A stretch of DNA of 64,000 bases from contig NC_083605.1 of NCBI RefSeq assembly GCF_029168945.1, positions 75,906,969 to 75,970,968 of the forward strand, written 5' to 3'. Both the position numbers and the translations under genes were made by a program. How positions within the stretch are numbered: the first letter of the stretch is position 1; every line of letters starts with the position of its first letter. Shown here piece by piece: positions 1 to 12,556 of the stretch. A model generated the notes under the pieces. That model worked only from the letters and a program-made list of their open reading frames with translations, ran no database searches and had not been told where the DNA came from. Source of the stretch: Cannabis sativa (lineage: Eukaryota > Streptophyta > Magnoliopsida > Rosales > Cannabaceae).

Positions 1-2339
1 ATATACATAATATATAGGTGAACCATACCTAATTTGGATGTTGCCAAAACAGTACATTCCAATATATATATAGCTTCTTTTTTTTTTAATTTAATTTATA
101 TATTATAATTACATATATTTATATATATAATAGCTAGGGTTCAGTCTCAATATATATATAGTTGCAGCTACAGTATCATGATTATAATATATATATATAG
201 ATGTAGGGTATCCAAAGTCTATAAGGCTCTGGAAATTGAAAGTAAAAACTTTGTAAAAATATAAAATAAATAAATAAAAGTGTGAAAACAAATAATGAGA
301 GAGACAATATCATAATTAATTCTATTCATAATATAAAACCAAAGAGAGGAATGTTGGTGCGCTTAATTGGTACAACTACACTACAACTGCATCACATATA
401 TATATATAAAAATATATTTATATATGTATATATATGGGTCCCCATGCAAATAAGTATGAGAATCTTGACTATTATATATTTACTATTTACACACTTTTTT
501 TTTAGAAAAAAAATATGTATTTACATTTCTGATATATATTTCCCACAATATATAGAAATATATATTAATTATAATAAATTTTCATTCAAAACTACATATT
601 TATATATATTATATTATGGTAATCATGAGCTAGATATATAAATAATAATCATCAGTTAGTGGTCATGTAAAAAATTTATAATATTTATTGAAATTATTAG
701 TTAAAAATATATAACAACATTAATAATAAAATATTTATCTTGATAATAAAAAATATATAACAACAGTCACTTTATATAATTACACCCAATAAACCCTAGC
801 TATATATTCCATCTGTCAATATATATATATATATATTTATTTATATATATTCTAATAATAAGAAAACAGCTAGCAATATATCAAACATGTTCTGGTTTTT
901 ATAAATTATGAAAAAAAAAAAATTAAAAAAAGTTATATATAATTATTAATATGTGGTTATTACTAATTACTTAAGCCGAAATATTTAAAAAAGTTACATG
1001 TAATTATCAATGATTGTGTGAGTTGTTTTACTTTAATTTCTTACAACATATTCATATTGTTGTTCATTTGTTAGTCAACAATGTTAATTATAAGGTTTTT
1101 TTTCTTTTTCTTTTTTGGCTTTATTTATTTATTTATTTATTTTTTTTTTTTTGTGGGTGGGTATGTGTCAGAAGTAGAGGGTTATAAAGAGACCCACAAA
1201 CTTATTCATTACAAAGATGCAAACTTTATAAAATTTCCCTATATATTTTCTTTATTTTTTTTTAAAAAAAATTAATCTTTATGTATATATATATATGTCA
1301 TCACTTAAAAAAAAAATGATCTTTATTTAGCAAAAGAGGTTATAATTTTGTCTCCTTGACACAACACACGCTTAATCATAACCGTTGAGAGATATGAAGT
1401 CAACGGCATTATTAATAAAAAGTTTTTTATTTTTTTTTAACAAATTAATTAATAAAAAGTTTTTGCTTGCATGCAAATACTTTTTTTTTCCATAATATTA
1501 TTTTTCTACTAAAAAGTAGGGAATTAAATCCAATTGCAAAGATTATAGCTTTGTTGATCATATGTTTTTTTTTCTTTTTTGGGTACTTTTTCTTTAATTT
1601 TTAAATTAATATTATAATAGATCACTTTTTGGGGTTAATTTGATGATTTTACATATAAAAAATGAATAATCAATTAATACTATAATGGAAACTTTTAACT
1701 AATAAGCATATATTATCCAATAATAATAATCCAAGTAGTGTTGAATTAATGGGTTGCAATAAATATATATAGAATTAATTAAAGAAAAGAGGGGTCCTAC
1801 TTATGATGATTGAATGGCCAAATTCAAATCATACTTATAAATGATTAATTATTATGTCATTTTTCAAAATTTTCATATAATACAAATTAGCTATGGATTT
1901 TTTTTTAATTTATATATATATGACATATTTTTTTTCTTTATAGGAAAAAACATGCTTTGCCTTAAGGATTTAATTAAAGGACAATAAAGTGAGTTTAGGG
2001 GGGCCAATTTTAGGAATACAAGACAAAATATTAGTGATTAGTTATCATATTATGTTCTCTTTAAACTTAACAATGTCACATGTATATGTTTGCCTCAATA
2101 AAGAAAAAATGTCAAGAAAAAGTTTAATCTCATGTTTCATATGTACACCTCGGGAATTATATATACAGTTAACAATAATTTATACATAATTATTATAATA
2201 ATTATACAAAAAAATATTGACTTTTTGATTATAGATAAATTAGAACTAATAAGTTACTACTAACTACTATTAAGGGCAAGTTAATTTCATATATTAAGTA
2301 CTAATAATTTCATTTGAGATAGATTGTGTATCACAAAGC
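1..2339. other. AT-rich spacer without a recognisable gene
   Basis: Very AT-rich sequence with TA and T/A homopolymer runs, for example near 820-850 and 1140-1152. The open frames here (such as 282-641 and 1081-1275) are low-complexity and resemble no family I know. I see no splice-supported gene, RNA gene or clear mobile element. Confidence 0.7.
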
Positions 2340-3012
2340 AACAATTCACCAGGTTAGCGTGTTCCTGAGGCTAATTGTTTGTTTTGTGATGAAGAATTAA
2401 AGACACACTAACACCTCTTTTTCGGCTGCTGATGTAGGACGCAAATTCAGACCATTGTAATTGGGTAGGTATGGCCACTTAGTTTGACGACTTAGATATT
2501 ACTACTGTCCTCGGGATGTTCTTTCAACAAATATTCAACATCTCGCAATAAGGATCTTGTAGCTGGTCGTAATACAAAGATTTTGATCTTGTAGCTGGTC
2601 GTAATACAAAGATCTTGTAGTTGATTGTAATACAAAGATCTTGTAGTTGGTCGTAATACAAAGATCTTGTAGTTGGTCGTAATACAAAGATCTTGTAGTT
2701 GGTCGTAATACAAAAATCTTGTACCCGGTCGTAATACAAGGATCTTGTAGATTGCCGTAATATAAGTATCTTGTAGTTAGTCGTAATACAAGGATCTTTG
2801 TATTTTAAATATAAGGTAGTTATTTATTCTTATCTAAATATTCAATTGTACGTGAAACATGGGTATTAACCACCCACTACTTGTAACTTCACATTAAGAT
2901 AGCATTGAGTAACCACCATCATATTCCCATAAATAGGTATTCACTCAAAGGGTGAGGGGAGGCAACTCCAATGTATAAATACTCTACCAAATTGTAAACA
3001 CAACCGAAATCC
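2340..3012. repeat. Unassigned repeat-derived segment containing a minisatellite and an LTR-like stretch
   Basis: Base composition is more balanced than in the flanks. After the minisatellite, the stretch 2830-3010 has an LTR-like look, with a TATA-type motif (tgtataaatac, about 2974-2984) following a short G-rich stretch. I could not find its ends or a target duplication, so it is called only as repeat-derived sequence abutting the TRIM-like element that begins at 3013. Confidence 0.4.
2549..2808. repeat. 26-bp minisatellite, about nine copies
   Basis: Tandem copies of a 26-bp unit with the core gatcttgtagttggtcgtaa followed by tacaaa. The middle copies are near-identical and the outer ones diverge; the second spacing is longer by an insertion of about six bases. 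Because 26 is not a multiple of three, the array stays open in more than one minus-strand frame, which produces overlapping repetitive ORFs that are not genes. Confidence 0.9.
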
Positions 3013-3188
3013 TGTAATGTCCCTACTTCAAGCTTCTATTGGCCCCTTACACCCACAGAAATGACGCTCTTATATACGTTACCCTAGCTGCTTCCTAGAA
3101 TAACGACTAACCCTATAAACCAACACGAGTATCTTCAACGTACTTTGTCCTCATTCGCACGCCTTTTGGGAAAACTTCCCAAGAGCTA

Positions 3189-3638
3189 GGTGAAGCACGC
3201 TTAGCTATGGAGTTCTTTCATGATGGGTTACTAAAAAAGAAGATGCATCTTGTTGATATAGGTAGTAGCAGTGAATCCATTTAAACTTTCTTCAACTGAG
3301 TAGTCTCATGCCTACACAGTCTCAGAATCATCCCACTTGACCTTCTCCAGGCCATGTGGGATTACACAACTTACTCAATATTTTCCCTTACGGATCACGG
3401 GACTACTAACTGAGGTGAAGCACACTTAACTATAGAGTTCTTTCATGATGGGTTACTAAAAAAGAAGATGCATCTTGTTGATATAGGTAGTAGCAATCAA
3501 TCCATTTAAACTTTCTTCAACTGTGTAGTCTCATGCCTACACAGTCTCAGAATCATTCCACTTGACCTTCTCCAGGCCATGTGGGATTACACAACTTACC
3601 CGATATTTTCCCTTATGGATCACAGGACTACTAACTGT
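3189..3638 (-). repeat. 225-bp tandem duplication with 5S rRNA-like motifs
   Basis: Two copies (3189-3413 and 3414-3638) differ by scattered substitutions. On the minus strand each copy carries a motif close to the 5S rRNA internal promoter region: agctaagcgtgcttcac in the outer copy and agttaagtgtgcttcac in the inner one, against agttaagcgtgcttggg in plant 5S genes. The match continues only partly, so this is a degenerate 5S-like domain, not a 5S gene. Confidence 0.75.
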
Positions 3639-3695
3639 CATAATCACCCCTTTACGGGGCTTGACGTCCTCGTCGACCATACTTTTGGCTGGGTC

Positions 3696-5841
3696 AAGGC
3701 TGTAGCGACCGCATTAGTAAATTGGATTAGAAAAGGCAATTAGCACTAATTTCTATTATTTTATTATTATTTATGAATTTAATTATTTTGGACCCCAATA
3801 TTTAGAAATAAATATTAGAGTTGTAATTTCTCAATTTCGGAGATTTTATTAAACTTTAGGGGTATTGTTTAATTAATACGAGATATATGCAATTTTTGTA
3901 ATTTTTGCTCGGCGACAACGGAAAATGCGATGGATGGCTAGTTTGATCACATGGGTAAGTTTAGAACCTTATTTTCTTAGTGGGAAATATTTTAGAGAAA
4001 ATAAAATATCGGGGTTGAGCGGGGATATGGAGTTTGACCATTTTACCCCTAGTCTTGAAAATACCCTAGTTTTATGTGTAAGGGCATTTTAGTAAATTGC
4101 CATGGGGAGAGTAGGTGGCAGCCTAGGGTTGTGACACCTAGTAATTTAATCAACTCAGCAAGGGAATTAATCAATTAACTCCCTTTTCATTTGAAATAGA
4201 AAATTAAAAGAAAAAGTCAAACCTAGAACTCTCTTTCTCTCTTCCTCTCTTTCGGCTGAGGTAAATCCAGGGCAAGGGCAATCTTTTTCTTCCATTTCTC
4301 TGGAGTTTATCAAGGATTCAAGGTTGTAGTAAGTGAGGTAAACCCTAGAAACCTTTACCTTTTGAGTTATGAGTTTTTAGTTGAGTTTACTTTGGTTTCA
4401 AGCATGATTTTGAATTATGGTGGCTGTTAAGTTTAGAAATGGTTAGGGTTAGGTTTTTATGCTCAATATTGGTTGATTAAGAGTTCTGATAGTTAACTTT
4501 GATGCTTGGTATTAGTTTTAAGCAAGCTTGAGTTTTGAAACTCAAGCTTTGAGCATTAATGGCAAGTTGGAATTTATTGGCTTGTTCTGTGATTTTCTGG
4601 TTGGTTTAGGTTGTAAATGCACTGTACAGGTATACTGGAAAGTTTGGTGAAGTTTGGTTGAGTTTTGAGGTCATGGGGGAATTTTTCGGGTTCCCAGCAC
4701 AGAACCGAAATTCCGGTTCTGGGGGACCTGTGGCAACCTTTCGACCGGTTGGTGACCCAGAACCGGACTTCCGATTGGGAACCGGTCTGCCGGTTGGGGG
4801 AATTTTTGGAACCCTAGTTTTTCCCAAATTTGAGATATTTAGAGTATTGCCATGTGGTTTATTGATAGGGAAACTTTTAGTTTCAAGCTTAAGTTCCCGA
4901 GTAGTGATTTAGCGAGTCACTCATCTGTGTTACAATTAATGTGATTAGGGCATCCATTTAGCACGAGAATTTCCGTTCAGGTCGGCCAGCACATTTAAAT
5001 TTGGAAAAAACAGGTAAGAACTGTATATAGCGTGTTATATGAGATATATGCATGATGTATGTATGATTGTATATGTTTTGGGTGATATCATAGCGACACA
5101 ACAATTGTGTCGGTTCGACAGTACAGGCATCGTACTGGTTAAGAGTGATATTCACCCTAGAGAGTATTAATTGGCGCTATCATAGCGGCACAACAATTGT
5201 GTCGGTTCAGCAGTACGGGCACAGTACTGGTTAAGAGTGATATCATGGCCAATTGTACTCTTGGGTGCTATTGATGCTATCATGGCGGCACGAACATAGT
5301 GCCGGTCCTGCAGTGCGATCATAGTGCTGGTAGTGGGTGATATCATGGTCAATAGCACCAACCATTAAGAACGTTCTTAATCAGTTGATAAGCCTTGTAA
5401 ATAGGTGTATGGGCGCCTAGTTACAAGTCGAAAGTTGTATGATATGTTATATGCTTTTCTTACTGAGTCTGTTGACTCATAGTTCTATTTTCATGTGAAG
5501 GTAAAGGAAAGGCGATAACTGAACTGGAGTGAACCTGAGCTCGAATGGGATTGTACATGTCAAAGTAGCGCGACCTGGAGTGTTCGGTCTCGGGACATCT
5601 GGGAATTGTATTTTGATAGTCGCTGTGCGACCGGAAAAATGTGTATTTTGAAATATTACTTTTAAAAGTTTGAAAACGGGATCCCGGTACTTGTAAATAT
5701 TTAAATATATTATAAAGTTTATTAATTAATATAAAAGTTTTAATTTGACACGTTTTTCAAGAAAACTCTTCGATTAGCGAAGATTGCACTGTAATTGAAA
5801 AAACACTGTAGCACGCCTTAGCATTAGGGTGTTACAAAGGC
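3696..5841. mobile_element. Solo LTR (2,136 bp) with AAGGC target-site duplication
   Basis: The LTR runs from 3701 (tgtagcgacc) to 5836 (ggtgttaca), giving the usual TG...CA ends. It is flanked by a perfect 5-bp direct repeat, aaggc, at 3696-3700 and 5837-5841. No primer site, polypurine tract or coding domain lies inside, so it is the product of recombination between two LTRs of a longer element. Removing it restores the TRIM-like sequence across the junction, which shows it inserted later. A Gypsy-type LTR is likely from the length and ends, but no coding sequence confirms this. The 84-codon frame at 4658-4912 is a by-product of the LTR. Confidence 0.88.
5086..5360. repeat. Degenerate ~90-100 bp subrepeats with palindromes inside the solo LTR
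   Basis: Three diverged copies begin at the tatcat(a/g)gcg(a/g)cac motifs near 5086, 5177 and 5278. Each contains short inverted repeats such as gacacaacaattgtgtcg and a cagta...tactg pair, so the region could form hairpins. No function can be assigned from sequence alone. Confidence 0.7.
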
Positions 5842-5851
5842 TCTGATACCA
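5839..5851 (-). other. Primer-binding site complementary to initiator tRNA-Met
   Basis: The minus strand reads tggtatcagagcc, the common plant retroelement primer site. It sits directly inside the shortened terminal piece of the TRIM-like element and sets that element's direction as minus. Confidence 0.75.
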
Positions 5852-5938
5852 CTTTTAACATCCCCACTTTAAGCCTCCATTAGGCCATCATTCCGCGGGT
5901 GTAAGGGCCCGATAGAGGCTTGAAGCAGGGACGTTACA

Positions 5939-8900
5939 ATAACATCTTAAAAATTAATTTAAATTTATATTTTATGTAGTATGAAGTAAAAAAAAAAAAA
6001 GTAACAATAAAAAACATTGAGTTTAATAATTAAGACACTAAATACAAGTTTTATTGGTAGAGGTTCAAATAGTAAAATTTAAATACTAAAGTACACATGC
6101 TTTCATTAAGAATACATTTGGGACTAAGCAAATTATATATTATTATTTGGAGGTTATAACTTAAGAGAGTTACACTAGAAAATAAAAATAAAAATACCAA
6201 AAAATATCAATGTACAACAACAACAATAAATAATTATTTACACTATATTATAATAATTATTTTTACGTAAATATAATATTTATAAATATATTATAATTTG
6301 TAATAAAATTATTAATTTTACATAAATAAATTTAAACTAATTAGGATTTTTGCCCCTTGAATTTAGACATGTATCAAATCATGTCCATTGAACTTTTTTT
6401 ATTATGACTGATCTAAATTAAAATTTTATTTTTTTATAATAAATTAAAAATTATTAGATGGTTATATATCCTAGAATTTAAATTGACATAGAGTAACTTA
6501 GATGGTTTGACTTTTACAATCATAATTAATGTGTGTTTGCTTCTTAAGTGGGAGATAGAGTTATATATAGAGCTTTTAATCTTTAGTGGGAATAAAATGA
6601 TGAATATTCATCTTTAAACATTTTTTGTGAGCTTAAGAATATAACTTACTCTCTATTTTTTTTAAAAAAAATATATAAGTTTGACCATTTTACTAAAAAG
6701 GTAGCACTATGTAGTGAAATATAATATATAATATATAATATATATTTATTAATTTATATATATGATTTAAGTCTAAGTGAGATTCGGTTGAGAGGAAAAT
6801 GTTTAACCTTTATAAGATTTAATGAGGATTTCTTTTGAAATAGTCATCATTGAAAATAATTATTATCTTAGTTTATTATAGACATATCTTCCCAATTGCA
6901 CTTGAAAAAAATTATAAATTTGATAATAAAAGAATATATCATATAATTTTATTAATTTATTTATTTTTTATGTATATATAAAGTCTAAAAACGACAAAAG
7001 TAAATTTATTATTGATCCACTACCAATGAAAATTTACAATTGGCTCACCCACAAACGACAATGCATGACACAAAAGTATACATAGATTTAATTTGGTCTT
7101 TTACTCTTTAGAAAGTTTTAAATGAAAAGTACTATAAATAATATTATGTTTGAAAATAATTATACAATTTTATGTATTTATAATAATTATACTTTTTAAT
7201 TCTCATATTTTTTATTACTCAAAAATTTTAATTTAAAATATTAAATATTAAATATTATTATTTTATTAAATAAAATATTAAAAATTTATAAGTAATTACT
7301 ATCTTATATTTAAATGTACATTGTATTTTAAAAAATAATTTAATTACTATAGTGTGTAATTACACTATCATGTAATACATTACTTAATTTGTTCTTAAAA
7401 CTTTGAAATATGTATAATTAAAAGTATGTACAAACAGAGAGGAACACACATTGAAATAAATTAATTTTCTATATAACAATTAAATCTCCATATAAAATTA
7501 AATAAATTTACTAAAAATTGATTATAATTTTTTTGAAATAAATATAAATATTTTTTTATAACAATTAAGCTTTATATCTGATCTAATCACTGCATACTAA
7601 TAAAAAAAAATGCATACGAATTAACTTCTAATATTAATAAAATGTCTATTTTGCCCTTCAAAATGATTGAGATTACTTTATATTTATATGTGTCAATTAT
7701 TTAGCAAAGGTTCACAAAATTACTTATTAAAATTAAAATAGATAAACTTATAAAATATGAAGAAAGAATATGGTATAGAGAAAAACTTCATTATGTTTTA
7801 TTTTATTTTATTTTTTGTATATTTCTACAATATTTTCTCTACATTATTCTACTTTGTTTTTTTTAATAATTAATATATCTCTCATATTTGAAATAAATAA
7901 AATTGTAAATAGTAGAGACAATATTTAGTCTTTATCACTAGGGAAGTTTATGGTGTATATTATATATGGTGATAAAAAAATGTTTAAATAAATAAATAAA
8001 TAATAAATTAAATTTAGTTATATATTTAAAAAGATAATCATAATATAAAACTAATTAAAGGAAAAATAGTTCTGAAAATACACTATAATGATTAGTCAAG
8101 ATAAAACCAAATCTTTGTAATATTATTGTTTGTGCATGCTTATAATTAATTTGTAATATATTTTTTTAAATTAGCTCTTCTTTTAATAATAATATTCTAA
8201 CTAGGATAATGTGAATATTATAATTAAACTAAAAAGAACAAAAAACCAAAAAGAATAAAATCAAATTATTTGGATCCCCTATGCCCATCTAGAATTATTC
8301 AACCTGATTTTTAAAGAAATGTGTTTGGTCCAATGAAAATGAAATGAGGTTTTGTCCATGTTATAATATAATAATATAATTTTATTTTATTATTTTATAT
8401 TTTATTGGACAAAATTTAAAGGTGAAAATTACAAAGGAATCTCAAGACTCCTTTTTTGAAGGAAGGAAAGAGATAGAGAAAGCTGACAAATTAGGGCAAA
8501 ATAAAGCTTTATTGTGTCCAATAAAAGTGTGACATGAATTGCTAAATCTTATGCTCTTCTATCATATGTTACTATCAATCACACTATTCCAATTACAAAA
8601 AAAAAAAAAAATTATAATTTAATTGTACATTAATTACACAATATTATATAGATTCATCTCCTCTTCAATTTCATATCATAATTTTTTAAATTTTTAATTC
8701 TATATAATAAGTAGTTTATATATTGGTGGGAGCTATGTATTTTTATTGTTAATTAAGATTTAGAAAAAATAAATAAATTTGAGTCCTTAATTATATTATT
8801 TGAAGAAATTAAAATATAGTAATTTTAAAAAATATCAAAAAATTATGTATTAGAGAAATTATAATTTAATTTATATATATAATTACACTTGCTATTTTTT

Positions 8901-11900
8901 TTTTATTTTTTATTTTGAAAAGTTGAATATGAAGATGTTTGAAAACAACTTTTTATATTTTCAAATTATTATTCTATATAAGTAGCTTATATGATGGGAG
9001 CATGTATTTTTATTGTTTAAGATCCATGGAAATAAATAAATTTGAATTGCGTTCTTATTCGAAGAAAATTTAGAAATTTTAAAAAATACCAAAAAATTAT
9101 GTATCACATTTATTTTTTATATGACTGTCTATATTGTAATTATTAAATATTTTCTTTTGAAAATTTAAATATTTTCATTGTGGTGAAAAGATGTTTCAAA
9201 ACAATTTGTTTCACGATTGTATAAAACTCACATCGAGTTTAAATTTTATATATTATTTTTTCTAAACAATACATTTCTTTTTTTAAAAAAAAATATTGTA
9301 GAAGATAAATACATTAAAGCATAAAACGATAATTCTCATACACGTACAGCCTCTCGAGAATAAATGAGTGTGACCTTTTTTACGATGCAATTAGGCAAAA
9401 TTAATTGTTAATTAAGTCGTTTTAAACTATAGTATAGTTACATAAGAAAATATTATTTTTTTGTGTTATATAACCACAAGTTATATGTGTGTTAGATCTA
9501 TAATAGTTAAGGCTATATACGCGCTTATTACTTAGGGTCCACCTAGCGCAAGACTAAAAAAAAAATAAAAAAATACATGTATTCTTGGTTAATTATAATT
9601 TTTGTTCTTAAATTTTAATATGTACTAATCATGTCCTATAAACTTTTAAGGTCTTTAAAAATTCTCCTCGACTATTAAGATTGTTGGATTTAAGATAAAA
9701 ATCTAATAATTGAATAAAATTAGATTCTTGGTTAATTAGTACAATTGAATAAAATTAGACAAATATCCTTAAATCTAACAATCTTAATAGTTCAGAAGAA
9801 TTTTTAATATAGAAAAAAAATTTAGAAGATAAAAATCTTAATCACGCTATATTCTTTTAGTAATTTTTCATTTTTCTTAGAAAGTAGTCTAATAATTTTG
9901 TTACGAATTAGGGCATAATATTAGTTTTAGGACCGACCCCAATAATAGTACTATTCAAATAAATATGTGAACCCATAAAATGCTATTATATAATTTTTTA
10001 TTTTTTTTGAGCAAGTGGATTACACTGTGTGTGTGAAGAGATGATCATGTTGAGTACTATATATTTCTTATCTCCACTATATAAATTTATATATAGCTAT
10101 GCCCACACTATAAAAAGAAATAATATATAAATAAATAATTAATTTTTTTTAGATAGTGAAAAATCTTTAGAAGAGAAAAGAAAGACCAAGTTCAAATTTC
10201 AAGTTATGTTCATATTTGTGTAATAATGTCCTATACTATCTAATTAGAATCTTAGGGGTGGACAACCTTTGAATGAGGTGGACTTAAAGCTATATCAAAT
10301 TAGGAAGTTTTGATATGACTATTCATGTTATATAAATATATATATGTATAATGTATATTTATATCTTATATATGTCCAAACATAACAACCATAGAAAAGC
10401 TAGGAAAAATTCATTTTAAGGAAAATTAGACTTTTTCTTTAAGCTATATGTATGTTTGGAAAGATTGAGGATTAAGTGGTGGGATGAAGAGTGGTGTAAG
10501 AGCACTCCTAATGGTAAAAGTAAAAGGTAAAATATATATATTTATTAATTAATATATATAAATGAATAAATAAATATTATTTGCAAAAATAAACATATAA
10601 TATATATAAAATATTATAATATACCGAAATTTTATGTTATTGTTATTGAAAGAAGAGGACTCAAGTTCGAATCTCTGAAAAATAAATATATAATAAAAAA
10701 TCCTAAAATTTAATTTTAGAAGGTTTGTTATAATTTTTAAGGGTCAATTTGTGAAAGAATTAAAATATAATTTAATAATTTTTTTCAGAAATCAGAAAAT
10801 GTATTACAATAAATCAAACTAATTAAGTCACTAAGACTAGTTTAATGGTGATATGAGAGAAGAATGGAAAAAAAAAAGTTATGAAAAGCCTAAAAAGCTA
10901 TACAAAACTCACTTTATGACATATAAGATAATCAAACTCTATATTCCCTACTAATATGTTTAGGTCAAATTAATAAAATTCTACTTTTAATTAACACTCT
11001 CGATTCTTTTTTATAAGTATACTCAATTTTGTTAATTTTTGACACCACAAAATTTCATTACGAGTTCTCTACAAATGGTAAACTAAAAATCAAGATAGTT
11101 GAAAAATAAATCTTTAATTTACTCATTTTGGACCGAGTTATCCACCTATAAAGCGCAACAAAGGTGCTAGAACAAGTGTGCAATTCCACCCATTACATAT
11201 CACCCTTAAATATAATTTAATAATTTATATATCTCTTAACCTTTTATTAAGATAATTTCTAATTATGTTGAGATTATTTTAATATTAATGTTTGAACATT
11301 GTGTTATTACTTCTTAATTGATGTATGAAATGACAATTGTATTATTATTATTATTATTATTAATATAATAATAATAATAATAAACCTTTCACTAAGTAGT
11401 CATTTATATTATTTTAGACTATTTCTATGCCAAATAATTGAATTAATTATCTAGCACACTTGGTAGATATAATAAATCATAAACAAGGAAATTTAAGACT
11501 CCAACTATCACTAGTAAATTGTTATGATGATTTTGTTTCAAATTTAATTTTCTTCAATTAATTTTATTCTCATTTCTTACAAAGCAATCAAAATTACAAA
11601 TTTCTAGTGGCATGTAATATTGCTAATTTTTAATTCTTCATAAAAGATTTCAACTCATTATTGTATATTTTTCACCAATTTGATTACTTCACCCTTTTAC
11701 TAGTTATACATAATTACTTTAATTTTTTATCATAAATAATAATAATAAAAAAAAAAAACTACTACACTTGAGTTCATGTAGTCAAACCCCTTACTTAATA
11801 GTGTATAGTTGACTATGACTGTTAAAAAACTTAGAAAAAAATAATATAAAAAAAAGAAAAAAAAAACTGCAAAGATAAGATATATTCTTAACCATTTAAT

Positions 11901-12342
11901 TTTTGTATCATTTTGTTCCAAATAATCATATCTTTTTTCCTTTTTCTTTTTAATTTTCAACACACAAATAATTATGTTGAGAAAGGAAGGGGAAAAAAAA
12001 AGAAAAAGAAGTTAATTTGGAACTCAATATTTCTGTCCCTTTTTTACATATTTTTTTTAAAATGTGAAGGTTGTTTTCCCCTAGCATTTTAAAATATGAC
12101 ACAAAATTAGGCTTCAATTAAATTTACATTTAAGAGACATGAATAAAAAATCATTCAGTCTCTAAAATTACATGTTTATTCTTTGTCTTTTTTTTTAATA
12201 CATATTTTAAAATTTCAATTAGAAACTGATAACTATTCATAACGTGTCACTTTATTTAAAATTAAGTACTTTAAAGTATTCAGTTTTTTCAAAAGACAAA
12301 AAAATACACCATATGATGTGTTATAAGTATTGAGTTTGTTCA
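5939..12342. other. AT-rich spacer with MITE relics, no recognisable gene
   Basis: No open frame of interest and no exon-like block was seen. Relics of the ATTAGGATTTTTG MITE family lie at about 6336-6480 (one arm) and 9583-9850 (both arms, decayed). Short fragments recall hAT-type MITEs (for example near 7340-7390). The rest is simple-sequence and unassigned AT-rich DNA, including an ATT/AAT run at 11341-11382. Confidence 0.6.
9583..9850. mobile_element. Decayed MITE, same family as 53038-53433
   Basis: Left and right arms share, in opposite orientation, stretches such as gattgttggattta (left) and aaatctaacaatcttaatag (right). The left part follows the same order as the better-preserved copy near 53.0-53.4 kb (a statement that matches its 'acatgtactaa... 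aactttt' arm). Many substitutions have accumulated. Confidence 0.6.
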
Positions 12343-12556
12343 GTACACTGTATTGTGTCGTATTGTATTGTATAAAATTATATTAAATTGTGTTTTATAT
12401 TATATTTTTATGTAATACTATGTTTGATATTAATTTGTATCCGTATATAATTATATAAATATAAATTAAAATTTAACATAATATTATATAAAAATGTAAT
12501 ATAAAATATAATTTAATGTAATATTATATAATCTAATATGAGCTACCACGATGTAC
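12343..12556. mobile_element. Hairpin-like MITE with ~100-bp inverted arms
   Basis: The left arm starts gtacactgtattgtgtcgta and the reverse complement of the right end starts gtacatcgtggtagctcata; the two arms then stay similar for about 100 bases around a short centre near 12440-12450. Such a fold-back could give an RNA hairpin. The family is not identified and no target duplication was resolved. Confidence 0.6.

Larger units (their letters stand above)
3013..5938 (-). mobile_element. Small TRIM-like LTR element (Cassandra type), split by a later solo LTR
   Basis: Read on the minus strand, a short terminal piece (5938-5853) is followed by tggtatcagagcc (5851-5839), the usual primer-binding site complementary to initiator tRNA-Met. 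An internal stretch then continues on the far side of the solo LTR (about 3695-3640). From about 3638 to 3013 a long 3' terminal region carries two 5S rRNA-like motifs. Both outer ends have TGTAAYGTCCC-type sequence in inverted orientation (starting 3013, and ending 5938). 5S-like sequence in the LTRs plus this primer site and no coding region is the signature of Cassandra TRIMs. The 5' LTR appears strongly shortened and I found no outer target duplication, so the structure is rearranged. The family assignment is from memory of the family's features. Confidence 0.6.

Noticed and set aside
2492..2739. Two overlapping minus-strand frames with repeated 'YKIFVLRP' units
   Set aside because: They are translations of the 26-bp minisatellite, which stays open in several frames; no gene context.
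4658..4912. 84-codon frame, Gly/Pro-rich
   Set aside because: Lies wholly inside the solo LTR and matches no retroelement protein.
10640..10690. Segment with tcaagttcgaatctc, resembling a tRNA B box
   Set aside because: No A box at the right distance and no cloverleaf; not a tRNA or a complete SINE.
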